Assembly (NCBI GenBank): GCA_025769875.1 | Contig: JAGFNK010000399.1 | Span: 1-48,660 of the forward strand | Origin: Russula earlei | Taxonomy: Eukaryota; Basidiomycota; Agaricomycetes; Russulales; Russulaceae | Direction: 5' to 3' | DNA length: 48,660 nt | Shown: piece by piece, positions 19,850 to 30,072 of the stretch | Position numbering within the stretch: position 1 is the first letter of the stretch | Layout: each line of letters begins with the position of its first letter | Position numbers and translations under genes: made by a program | The notes under the pieces: generated by a model | The model's input: the letters and a program-made list of their open reading frames with translations, nothing else | Told to the model about the DNA's origin: nothing | The model's database searches: none

Positions 19850-20344
19850 TGTCACCGACTGGGGGTGGTGTTGCTGACAAATCAGTTCATGTGTGAGACA
19901 AGCGCAGCGAGTCGAGCGAGACATTAAGTCTTCATGGATTTTGGGGATCTTAAAGACAATATTGCCAAGGCAAATATGTTCCACAGAGAGGGGAAGTCAT
20001 GAATAAGTCTTCATGTTGAGAAGACTTATGAGTGGAAAGAGTTTCAGATGATTTGCTTGATGTCTTGCAAGCCTACAAGTCCTGAAGTTCGAAATCCAGT
20101 GATATTTCACAGGAGAACAAGCTTAGAGCTTGTTCTGATCAAGAAGAGGGTTTATATACATCAGGACTGTCTATATCAAATAGTGTCCTTAAGGAAGTAG
20201 TGAGGCAGTCAATCGAGAGCATGCTGGAAAGTGCTGGTTTACATGAGTCAAGGTAAGAGTCATATAACAGGAGTCAAACACGAGTCTTGTCCGGGTAGGT
20301 TAGCCTGGTTACTGGTCCAGTCCATGGTATCGGATTCTGTGACA
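19850..20344 (-). repeat. Gypsy-E 5' LTR (495 bp)
   Basis: On the minus strand it runs from TGTCACAGAATCC to GTCGGTGACA. The likely core promoter is TATATAAA at 20158-20151, with the putative RNA 5' end near 20125. It contains the empty target AGCGA (19906-19910) that LTR-A2 occupies in the partner LTR. Confidence 0.95.
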
Positions 20345-21253
20345 GGGTCCCTCAGTGGCAAAGAACCCCCAGTGTTCACAGGAGAAAGGAATACAACCAA
20401 ACATTTTATTATGGAGTTCAATCTCTTCTGGGGACTTAATGACAATAAAGCAGTCATGATCAGTCCTTTCAAACGAACCATGCTGGCTCTCTCCTACATC
20501 CAGGGAGAAAAGGTTGCGGAATGGGTTAACTCACAGGCAACCACCCTCAGGGAAAAGGTGAATAGGGCCCAAAACCCTGTCAACAGAAATGACAAAGTGT
20601 TATGGAACAACTTTGTCACAGACTTCACGTTCAAGTTTACCAACACGGCGGAAAAAGAAGATGCTCAAGCAGCTCTCACCAAATGTGACATGAAAGAATC
20701 TCTGGACGACTACATTTCCACCTTCAAACAACTTTTGACTAAAACTGGATGACCTGAAACCGACATGATTGCCATCAAAAGTTTCAAGAATGGACTCAAA
20801 TGAGGACTTTATGCTGCAATCCTCAACAGGGATGTCTGGCCCACCACCCTCCAAGAATGGAAGGAGGAAGCTAGAAGACAACACCACTGCTTTATCACCA
20901 TCAGAGAAAAACTCAAAGGAAAAAAGACCCTCCCCACCTCAGAACATAAGACCCATCACCCCAACCAAATGCAAGTGGACTCTGCCAAGGCCAACTTCAA
21001 AAAACTCACTGAAGAAGAAAGAAGACAATTAGCCAAAGAAGGGTGCTGCTTCCATTGCAGGGAAAAAGGCCACCTTAGCAAGGAATGCCCCAAAAACACA
21101 GCCCCCACTACTTCCAAGGCCCACACCACTGAACCAACCCCAGAACTGCCCAAGGAGGAAGAAGCCTCCACTATGGTGGCCTGAATGAAAGCATTGCCAG
21201 CAGAAGATAGAGCCAAACTCTGGGACCTCATCCTCAAGGAGGATTTTCTCTAG
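20345..21253 (+). pseudogene. Gypsy-B1 gag, C-terminal part
   Basis: This continues 7807 after the GGGTC duplication. It reads SLSGKEPPVFTGERNTTKHF, FNLFWGLNDNKAVMISPFKR (capsid core), TEEERRQLAKEGCCFHCREK and a perfect CCHC knuckle (CFHCREKGHLSKEC) near 21050. TGA codons interrupt at 20750 and 20803. Around 20876-20890 it keeps the frame that B2 lost through a 2-base deletion at the same place. It ends at TAG 21251-21253, the same gag stop as B2. Confidence 0.88.
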
Positions 21254-21318
21254 GCCAAGGTACAACAGTCAGTACTAAGGCCCACATAGATACCATTGTT
21301 CAACATAAAGAAAACTCA

Positions 21319-22244
21319 ATGAAAGTTCCTTTTATGATCACAACAAATGGAAAGACTGGCCAAGTGCTCTTAGACAGTGGAGTAACGGAAAATTTTATCA
21401 GCCAAGGGATTGTGGGAAAGTTACAAATCCCACTTCAAACCCTCAGAACCCCCAGGCCCATAATCAACGTAGATGGCACTAGTAACCAGGGCAGAGCACT
21501 AACCCATTATGCCCACATAGCCATATGACATGGTCCCACCACATGACTTCTCACCTTCTATGTTACAAATTTGGGAGAAGACAGAATGATCCTTGGTTAC
21601 CCTTTCTTAAAAGCATTAAACCCCCTTATTAACTGGAGCATGGGTCACCTAAGAAATCACCTAGGGGTCCTTCTCACCCCTATATCCCTGACAAATCCAC
21701 CAAAAATCCAGATTGCACAAATAAGAACAACCATCATTCCCCCAGAATATTCACAACATCAGAAAGTCTTCTCAGAAGAAGGAGCCAAACGACTCCCACC
21801 CAGTTAAGGAAAACTTGACTTTAGAATTACCCTGAAACCTGATGCCCCCAAATTCCTTGGTTGTTGGACTTACCCCCTTCCCCAGAATGAGAAACAAGAA
21901 CTATCGAGGCAAATACAGGAAGATCTAGCCAAAGGCTTTATCAAAGACAGTGTCTCAGACTACATGTCCCTGGTCTTCTTCATCCAAAAGAAAGATGGCA
22001 CTGCTCCATGAATGGTACTAGACTACCAAAAGCTCAACAATGCCACAGTCCCTGACTATCATGCCTTACCAAACATGGAAGAACAATTACACTGACTAAG
22101 GGGCAAGACCACTTTTAGCAAGTTTGATGTCAGGGCTGGTTACAACAACATCCTGATCCACCCAGAAGATTGACACAAAGGCACCTTCAAAACTCAATTC
22201 GGCACCTTTATCCCCATGGTAATGGGCTTTGGCTTTACCAATGC
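21319..22244 (+). pseudogene. Gypsy-B1 pol: protease and RT, N-terminal part
   Basis: It opens with MKVPFMITTNGKTGQVLLDSGVTENF. The protease catalytic Asp is present here (LDSG), unlike in B2. The RT fingers and palm follow up to FGFTNA, where LTR-C4 inserted with target AATGC. Against B2, nonsense codons at 21526, 21544, 22009 and 22171 are all TGA opposite CGA; TAA at 21806 and TGA near 22093 are others. The start ATG lies 66 nt after the gag stop and in the -1 frame relative to gag. Confidence 0.9.
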
Positions 22245-23206
22245 TGTCAAGACTCACTGTTGAACTATCCAGTTCAAGAGCGAGGGATAAGCTCAAAGAC
22301 GAGTTGATAGATGTCCAAGACTGCATGGGCAAGAAGTAGAGTCCAGAGTAGTAACAGATACCAGAGAGGTATTGTTACTGTGAGAGTCAAGCAATCACGC
22401 AGGGAAGAGGCCAGGGTAGTCACAAGGGGATGGTCCTTAAAGGAGTATCCCAGGGATGGAGAGTGCCATAAACAAATGGACAGTCTGAGGACTGTCCACT
22501 ACTTTATTGAGCGCTTATATACTACAAGAGAACTGCTAAATAGGGGACAAGTCATAACCTTGTTATCAAGCATAATAGAGTGATGAGTAAGAAGTCGGAG
22601 GACGCTTACTGAGCATGCTCAGTCATGCTCAGTAAGCTGCTGAGTAAGAAGCTCCTCTTGATGAGTAAGAGCTTCCATTTGTCCACGTGTTTACTGCTTT
22701 AGTGCACGTGCAAGCACCTGATTCACTTCCTGTTAGTTAGTTTAGGGCCGGTCATTTGAGGACTTGTAGTTTGGCTAGGGAATAGTGTTATCTTATAAGG
22801 CCCTTATATAGTTCTATTAGGGTCCTTAGAGTCGACCCTAATACTTCTATTAAGGTCCTTAGTGTTGCCTTATAGTTCGTTCTATAGTTATTAGAGTTGG
22901 TCTAATAACGCGTTGTAGGGCCTTTGATACTAGGTTAGTACCTATTGTAGAGTTTCTAGGGTCGTTCCAAAGGGTCCTTAGGAAGGCCCTAATACTGTCT
23001 TTTGTTGCTAGAAGGGTTGCCTTTAAGTGGGGCTTGCTGTATGTCGATTGTGCCGAGAATCGCTCGCGCAACAATGCGCGCGCGATATTGTGGACACCTC
23101 TACTCACCCCTTTTGCTCGTGTGAACAGGGTGACACCATAGAGGCTGGGTTTCCTCCTATAAGGAAGGGTCCTTCAAGGGCCCTCTCCAGGGAATGGTTC
23201 ATGACA
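22245..23206 (+). mobile_element. Solo LTR, family C (copy C4), 962 bp, TSD AATGC, nested in Gypsy-B1 RT
   Basis: It runs from TGTCAAGACTCACTG to GGTTCATGACA. AATGC is at 22240-22244 and 23207-23211. Removing it joins GFGFTNA with PAAFQRAMNHTLRPW as in B2. The dyad GGACAGTC-TGAG-GACTGTCC lies near 22478-22497, just before CTTATATAC. Confidence 0.95.
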
Positions 23207-23211
23207 AATGC

Positions 23212-23298
23212 CCCGGCAGCCTTCCAACGAGCAATGAACCACACCCTCCGACCATGGCTCCTAAAGTACCCAGAGAACACCTGCAACTATCTAGATGA
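23212..23298 (+). pseudogene. Gypsy-B1 RT fragment up to the YLDD motif
   Basis: It reads PAAFQRAMNHTLRPWLLKYPE and ends inside the catalytic motif (NYLDD) at 23298, equivalent to B2 position 45904. Copia-H begins at 23299. The B1 sequence equivalent to 45905-47585 is absent from the far side. Confidence 0.92.
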
Positions 23299-23777
23299 TG
23301 TTGAGATTACCACTGCTTTGGGCAGTCTGATGTAATCACAGCCCAGTCACGTTAACGTGTCAGCTCCCACGGACTGGGCACTCCCAGCTCACGCACGTCG
23401 CTCACACGTCGGATCAGCCCGGATCGGCTCAGCTCAGATGCTGCAGCCTGCATATGTTACAATGATAAGTTAATTGATGACAATCGGTAGCTACTAACAA
23501 CTGATCCTTTATGAGACAAGTTGGTAGCTATGATTACTTTGCCTAGAGATGCTTTTGCATATTTAAGAGGCACTCAATTAGCTAGATCGCTTCAGTTTTG
23601 TCTTACACAAACTGACGTGAGTACTTACTATTTCCTATCTTATCTATCACATCTAATCATGCATTGTAGATATCTTTTGATAGGTATTACTGATTTACAG
23701 TTTTGTCTTACACAAACTGAAATAGATCTTAAGGATCTTATTGCTGTTATCATAACCTGCGCCCATCTGCTTCAACA
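23299..23777 (+). repeat. Copia-H 5' LTR (479 bp)
   Basis: It contains two copies of TTTTGTCTTACACAAACTGA about 100 bp apart (near 23595 and 23701). The 3' LTR has one copy and lacks the sequence between, as expected from a deletion between the repeats. The solo LTR H2 also keeps two. Confidence 0.92.
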
Positions 23778-23792
23778 GGTTATGGGCCCTGA
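23778..23792 (+). promoter_or_regulatory. Copia-H primer-binding site matching an initiator-tRNA half
   Basis: GGTTATGGGCCCTG directly follows the LTR. It is complementary to the anticodon-arm sequence GGGCCCAUAACC of initiator methionine tRNA. Drosophila copia is known to use a 5'-half initiator-tRNA fragment as primer with a PBS of this wording. I infer the same mechanism here. Confidence 0.7.
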
Positions 23793-24134
23793 CCATGTCT
23801 AAATTCCAAAGGCGAAGATCAACAAACAAGCTCATCATTTTTCCTTGATATACATCTCCCTTATTCAAGAGCCTCTGTTAATCAGACGACACCCTACTCC
23901 CTTGGTCCCTGGAGCCGAAGGATTGACGTGCACGCTATCACACGTCAGGGGTACTGATTTATCTTCATTAATCCAGCAACAACCGCTCCATTAGCCCGGA
24001 TTGGCAATCCACATTTACCTAACATTTACTCACGGCACCCTCGCACCATGTTTATGTTCCCTTTCAAAATCTCGATCACTCGCTTGGTCATCTTGCTTAC
24101 TGGCCATTATCCCACAATCATGAATAGTTACACA

Positions 24135-25745
24135 GGCCCCCATGGGGCAGGGGTATGGATGCTGCAGTGGGCGATGGCCAGGGGTGGTTCCCAAGGGCTG
24201 TTGGTTCGAAACCTGGTCCTCCCCATCCCTAACAAGGTTCTTACAGGGCCTGGCCAGGAATGGTCTGCCGAGATCGGCTAGAGATAAGGGTTATGTAAGA
24301 CCAGGAACCAGAAATAAAAACCAGCCGACCCACTTGCACTGGGACACCAGTCAGAAGACATGGGACAGGCCACCTGGCACCCTTGGACTGAGGTCCAGGG
24401 GTGGTTAGTCTAGTGGACTCAGGGGCAGACCGCTCCTGTCAATCTAGGCAAGACAAGGACCTAGGACACCTTGGGGATCCAGGCCTATGGGCATAATGAA
24501 CCAGATGCCTGGGGACGGGAATGGCACCTACCACCTGGACCGTGGCAGGATGGGGTAGTCCCCCTACCCTGGCCGGAGAGACCTAACTCCCTTGTCGGTC
24601 CCACATTGAGTAATACAGGTCTGGGGCTTAAGTTGAATCCTGCCACATGTCTAGTGCATGGCAGGCACTTGCAAGAGGGCCCTTGGGTTAGGAATACATG
24701 TTCCTGGCGCACTGGAACACTGATGACTGAACACTGATGACTGAACACTGATGACCCTAGCCTGGCATTAAGACAGCATTAAAACAGCATTAAGACCATG
24801 CAATAGGTAGTGTATTTTTTCCCTACGCCACCTAAAGCAAATAGGTGAGATCATCCGTACTCACCCCGAGATGAACATAAGGCTGCTCTGGTTTCCCAGG
24901 AGCAGCGCAATAACAGGCTTCCGGAAGACCAAACAAATAGCCATGGAGACTGCAAGTACAGCGCACACTGAGCACATTATGGAACCCTTATCCCTAGATG
25001 AGCAAAAAAGAAAACATGAAAAGGATGCAATAGCAGAATGGGGAAGAAGCTGGCACGAATCGCCCCGCACCTCCCTCGCCTACCGCACAGCCCTCACCAG
25101 GCCACCTGACAGGAAACCCCACCCCACCACAACTGCACAAAGAAGGCTGAAATGAACCGACACAGGAAACCACTCCGAGCATAACAGGAACAACGTCTCA
25201 AGTCAACACAATAAGTTCCCGAGACAAATTACAGCCACTTTCTACCAACTTATCACAGGTCACGCGTTCACTGGGGAATACACCCAACAATTCTACCCAA
25301 GACACACAGCTGCACAGCTCAAGTGCCAGTGTGGGGAACCCATCCAAACAGTCGAGCACGTGCTCCTGTCTTGCCCACTTTTTGATGATGCATGCCACAG
25401 GCATCTATCTGCAAGAGGCCACCCATGAAACCTAGCCCAACTCTTCAATCACCCTGAACAGGCAAAGAGCATGCTACGCTTCCTCAAGGAAACCAAGGCA
25501 TGCCTTAAACTGAGGGAAACCTGGGACCCAGGAGGAAGGAGAGGAATTCGGGAAACATGAGACACCCCACCTAACCACCACAACTGACCACCACACACTA
25601 CGCCCTATCACTGCCATACTGCACCTGCAGACAACCTCAGAAACAAATGCCTAATCACAGTATGTAGCTTACAATGCCTGTGACTGCCTCTGTATAATTA
25701 TGTACGTGCCGTGGAATACAAATTCGGAAAAAAAAAAAAAAAAAA
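24135..25745 (+). mobile_element. LINE-derived insertion with Pol III-like head, poly(A) and 13-bp TSD
   Basis: GAATAGTTACACA flanks the insertion (24122-24134 and 25746-25758), and an A tract of 18 bases ends it (25728-25745). These are the marks of target-primed reverse transcription. The 5' part has a perfect B box (GGTTCGAAACC, 24203-24213) and an A-box-like TGGGGCAGGGG at 24143, in tRNA-like positions. From about 24818 one frame reads a LINE RNase H end (RHLKQIGEIIRTHPEMNIRL, then LWFPRS) and a cysteine motif (CQCGEPIQTVEHVLLSC, 25324-25374), down to 25560, with TGA at 25153 and 25427. RT itself is absent. It could be a 5'-truncated LINE joined to a SINE head, or a long SINE. Confidence 0.85.
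24714..24808 (+). repeat. Short tandem repeats between the two parts of the LINE-derived insertion
   Basis: AACACTGATGACTG occurs almost three times (24714-24757), followed by GCATTAARACA repeats (about 24766-24798). This lies where the Pol III-like part gives way to LINE coding sequence. Confidence 0.75.
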
Positions 25746-25758
25746 GAATAGTTACACA

Positions 25759-28700
25759 ATTGCGTGTCGCATGTCACAGATGATAGTCTCTCCAGCAATA
25801 CCACTTGGGATGCTGGGGGAGATCTCCTTTAAATGCATGTGCTCTTGAAATATACGTTCAGAAAGGTCACATTGGCAGTAACAAAAAATGACATCAAATT
25901 GTTTACTTGCAAGCTCAAGTGGGAGGAACTCAAACACGCATATGGTGGCGTTGGATCAAATGTCAGCATTCATATTCATTCGTAGCCCTCACAGGCACAT
26001 TCCTAGATGACATACATCTGGCATTCCCGCAATTGCAACAATTAAACGATGCAAGAATCACTCTCCTAAATGACAACATACTCATATCAAATCTCCTCAT
26101 CACTTTCATATTCACTAAAGCGTTATCCGATGCCTACTTGGCTGTCACATCAAACAATTCTAGCCTCCGGTGCTCCAATGGACCTTTCCCTGGTTGTTGG
26201 GCTGGCCTCTCCACCCTCACTTAATACAGACATTCTGGTAAAGATAGACAACACCACGTCCGAAACACAATGCTATTATTGCAACAAACTTGGGCACACA
26301 CTCCGGACTATCGGAAGAGAAGGGAGAAGGCAACAAAAACAAAAGACAAAGTGACAGGCACTGACAGGAACATCAGCGCGTACATAGTGAGCACTGCTGC
26401 ACTATCATTGAGGTGTTGGACATCCGATGAAGATGAGATTCTGGGTTTCCCTTTACGTGGCGGCTAGATCTTGATCGACTCCGGAGCTACCCATTACATT
26501 AGTCCGTTCCAGACTCCTGACTTCATTTATTGTGCTCCAGCCTTCAGATGCGTTACTCTGGGAGGTCTTGCAGTCATCAGACAGATCTGGACTGGATTGG
26601 TATCCATCCTGCCAGCCAGAAGGAGTTGGAGATATTCTATTAACCCTCATAGACATCATACATGTACCGAAGGCCAATGCACATGACTACTCAGTGCACG
26701 CGTTACTTTGGAACGAGGGATGCATCACATACACTCAAGAGGGGTGTTCAAATTTACACATCAAAAGATTGGAAGATCACGCAAATCTGGAGCACAATAT
26801 ACTGTTCATCATATTCATTTCATAACTCCAGCTCTACACACCCACAGAAGTGCCCTTTTATTCCACATCTCGCATCAGCGCATGGAACATATGTTTCCAC
26901 CATGCATTAATCTACTACAGTGATTCTGGTACTCGGATCTCACTTAGCAGTATGGATCACGATCAGTCATCTTGTCCGGGGTATGCACTCGGCTAGCAAG
27001 CTTGGCTAGCGAACGCGACTTCTTTTCTTGGCTGCCCCTTAGTGATCGGATCCTCGGCTACAAATTATCTACGGTACCTTAGCCGATCTGCTGCACGTGA
27101 GATCAATTCGAGGCGCTAGGCATTAGGCAATGCATGCTCAGATCATTCTTGGATCAGCGAGGAATCACACACAGATTAACAATGCCAGATTTACCACAGG
27201 AGAACGGAGGAGCCAAAAGATGGACTGAGACCCTTGGAGACAACACGCGCTCACAGTTGCACGGCGCTGGTCTCACTCTTGGGTCCTGGAGCTAAATACT
27301 AATGCTGCCATCCATATCTACAATTGGACTCCATCACACATTTCTCAGTGGGTGCACACTTCATCCAGCTTCATCATTCCACGTCTTCAGATGTAGGGCG
27401 TATCTGCACACGCCTGACCGTCATAATCTTATTGTCACGTGACAAGCGCATACATACTGCTACTCAGGGGACATGTTACTAACACTGCTCCACCTGCAAA
27501 ACTCTTGGTCCTTACAGGATCAGTGATACTAAATGCCAAATTCACACAAACCGGTTGATTGCGCATCTCCAGAAACCCCATTAGACTCCCTACACACCAC
27601 ACTCACTTCACCTTACCCCACATCACGCAGCCAGATCCCCTCATTCTGCCTCACCGCACACAGCCTGTACATCAAGCCAAACTCACTCGGCACTGTCTGG
27701 ACACTCCATCTGTTCCCTGTGTCCACTCTCACTTAGACATTCTGGGTCTTGCTTGCGTCCGCGTCCAAAATATCTTGGAGGGACTGTGCACGCAGATCCA
27801 AGAGGGTGCTTGTCGCATACGGCTCGGCTACAGCGGAAGCGATCAATAGGCTACATATCGGGAAGGCCCACTTTATCGGATTCTGCTGACGGGTGGCAAG
27901 TTGCATATCCATATGTGATTGGCGTGCTTGCATAAACTGGTACCTGGGATCTGAATGATCTTATTGATCTTATCAGCATGGGTGTGTTAAGCACACAAAT
28001 CCGTTAAGAGATTTTGCACGTGCCTTCTAATTGCACAGGGGTTCACCCAAGTCAAAGGCATTACAGTTGATGAAACCTTCTCACCAGTAGCCAGGTCCGA
28101 GTCTTAGCAACTCTTTATTAGCGTTGATCGCGCTATAGGATTGGGAGATCCGAAGACGTCCAGTTGGCATCCCTCTTCGGCTCACTGGGTGATGAAGATT
28201 AGATTCATTTAGAGCAACCGCAAGGTTTCATAACACCAAAAGCACTTATCTGGTCTTACACAGACCTATCATACATGGGATTTACGCTCTCATGGAGTCC
28301 TTAGTGGCTCGCATTCACTCACATGCATTCTCATTGTTAAGGCTCCAAAGTGCCTTAAATAAGATCAATGGTCGCGTCTATAAACGCGTCCTACCAATGC
28401 AGATATGCTTGAGTCAAGCAAGCAATACTCGTGGAGGGGAAGGAGTGTTAGATCCTTCTAGAGTATGACAACAAGATGAGAGGGGCTCTGCAGACGGGGT
28501 AGGAGTCAACTGTTTGGGATTGGCAAACTAAGTCGAGCTTAAGGCTCAACTGTTTCTACTGGGGGCTTTATATAGCCCTACAGGGATAAGGTTCATGCTA
28601 CTGTAGTACTGGTTGGTGCTATAGAAGCAAAACGCGGCTCATAGAAGCGAGGTTGCTTCTATGTAAACGATCTCGGTGCTGGAAGCATTAAGTGCTTCCC

Positions 28701-29680
28701 CAATCAAGGAATCGACGTACGTGGCGGTACAGGAACATCTGGGACAGAAGCAATGCTACTCATTGCTTCTTCAGTACATCTTTTGAAAGATACGATCAAC
28801 GCGCTCCGAATGTGATATCAAGGAACATAAACGATCAAGATCTGACGCACGCATAATGCAAACGGTGCAGTCCATAGTTCAGGTGTTCCGGCATCTTCCG
28901 GACCCCAAACCACTCGGTAACACTCATGCGGGCATATGTCATCGCCAAGACACGGGGGGATCACATTATCATTTCATCATTATCCTCTGTGTCAATGATG
29001 TTACTATCTTAGGCGACTCTCACATTTTCCACGCCCACCTCTGCGGGCATACACCTCACACATCTATCTTTGTCTATGCACTATGAGTTGACAGATCTAG
29101 GTGAGATCGTGTCATACCTCGGGATCCATGTTTCACACAATCACTCAGCTAACACAGACATCGATCAATCAAGGTACATCTCGGATTGCTTCGGGATGGT
29201 GGATTCTACTCTGCTCCTGTAATCTTGGAGGTCTCACCTCAGGATGGTGGACTTCCATTCCACTTTTGCATTCCGCTCCATTCCGATGCGGAAACGCAGT
29301 TGATCAAGCACTCCAGAGAAGCAACACCTATGAAGACTAGGGAATATCAGTGTTCTATTGGAAGCCTCCTCTATGTGCACATCTGGACACGTTTACACAC
29401 TTCCTTTGCAGTCTCTCGACTGTATGCTCACACGCGTTCACACACTTTCTCTTGCAGTCTCTTGACTGTGCATTTACACACGTCCATACACGTTCACCCT
29501 TCCTTTTGGAATCTTTCAACTCACAGTCTCTGTACTCACCCACTTTTCATTTATTTGCAGTCCTATCTTATCAGGACGTCTATGCACTGGTGGTCCACTT
29601 TGCTGCATGCCCACGTGCAACTCCAGTCTTTTGTGTCACTGGATCAGATCTTATCTCGCATCGACCGACTGTATCAATCA
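25759..29680 (+). pseudogene. Copia-H gag-pol remnant
   Basis: Readable pieces in order: a degenerate zinc knuckle (CYYCNKLGHTLRTIG, near 26270); protease active site LIDSGATHYIS (near 26470); the pre-integrase part (HHIHSRGVFKFTHQ, 26720-26900); integrase ENGGAKRWTETLGDN with catalytic Glu lost (27200-27350); RT KGITVDETFSPVARS (28060); then, after LTR-A3, CVNDVTILGD in place of YVDD (near 29000) and IGSLLYVHIWTRLHTSFAVSRL (29350-29430). The N-terminal gag region is at 25900-26250. RNase H is not recognisable. Many frameshifts and stops are present, so the element is dead. Confidence 0.8.
28335..28922 (-). mobile_element. Solo LTR, family A (copy A3), 588 bp, minus strand, TSD CTCAT
   Basis: On the plus strand it begins TGTTAAGGCTCC and ends CTCGGTAACA. 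CTCAT is at 28330-28334 and 28923-28927. It lies in the Copia-H RT region. It is nearly identical to A1 and A2, so this family was active after Copia-H had inserted. Confidence 0.95.
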
Positions 29681-29688
29681 CGGGGGGA

Positions 29689-30072
29689 TGTTGAGATTAC
29701 CACTGCTTTTGGCAGTCTGATGTAATCACAGCCCAGTCACATTAACGCATTGGCTCCCACAGACCGGGCACTCCCGGCTCATGCACATTGCTCATGCGTC
29801 GGATCAGCCCGGACCAGCTCAGCTCAGATGCTGCAGCCTGCGTATGTTACAATGATAAGTTAATTGATGACAATCGGTAGCTACTAATGACTGATCCTTT
29901 ATGATACAAGTTGGTAGCTATGATTACTTTGCCTAGAGACGCTTCCGTGTATTTAAGAGGCACTCAATTAGCTAGATCACTTCAGTTTTGTCTTACACAA
30001 ACTGAAATATCTTTTGATAGATCTTAAGGATCTTATTGCTGTTATCATAACCTGCGCCCATCTGCTTCAACA
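29689..30072 (+). repeat. Copia-H 3' LTR (384 bp)
   Basis: It begins TGTTGAGATTACC right after the polypurine tract (29681-29688) and ends CTGCTTCAACA. It is 95 bp shorter than the 5' LTR because one copy of the internal repeat and the sequence between the two copies are missing. Confidence 0.93.

Larger units (their letters stand above)
7808..20344 (-). mobile_element. Ty3/Gypsy chromovirus, family E, minus strand, TSD GGGTC, nested in Gypsy-B1 gag
   Basis: The LTRs start TGTCAC and end GTGACA and are 495 bp (19850-20344, 5' LTR) and 495 bp after removing a nested LTR-A (7808-8895, 3' LTR). GGGTC is at 7803-7807 and 20345-20349, and removing the element restores the B1 gag frame. Gene order on the minus strand is gag, PR, RT, RNase H, INT, chromodomain, then a separate ORF with zinc knuckles. 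Insertions inside it are LTR-A2, LTR-H2, a PIF/Harbinger element and LTR-F. Most of its breaks are single TGA codons or short frameshifts. Confidence 0.95.
23299..30072 (+). mobile_element. Ty1/Copia element, family H, in Gypsy-B1; contains LINE-derived insertion and solo LTR-A3
   Basis: The 5' LTR is 23299-23777 (479 bp) and the 3' LTR 29689-30072 (384 bp), both TGTTGAGATTACC...CTGCTTCAACA. A PBS follows the 5' LTR and a polypurine tract (CGGGGGGA) precedes the 3' LTR. Flanks are GATGA and AAAAC, so there is no TSD, and 1681 bp of B1 is missing at the junction. The interior reads gag knuckle, protease, integrase and RT in Copia order, but is badly decayed. Confidence 0.92.

Noticed and set aside
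24135..24230. Genuine tRNA gene
   Set aside because: B box and A-box-like words are present, but the acceptor and T stems do not pair properly; it is at most a tRNA-derived SINE head.
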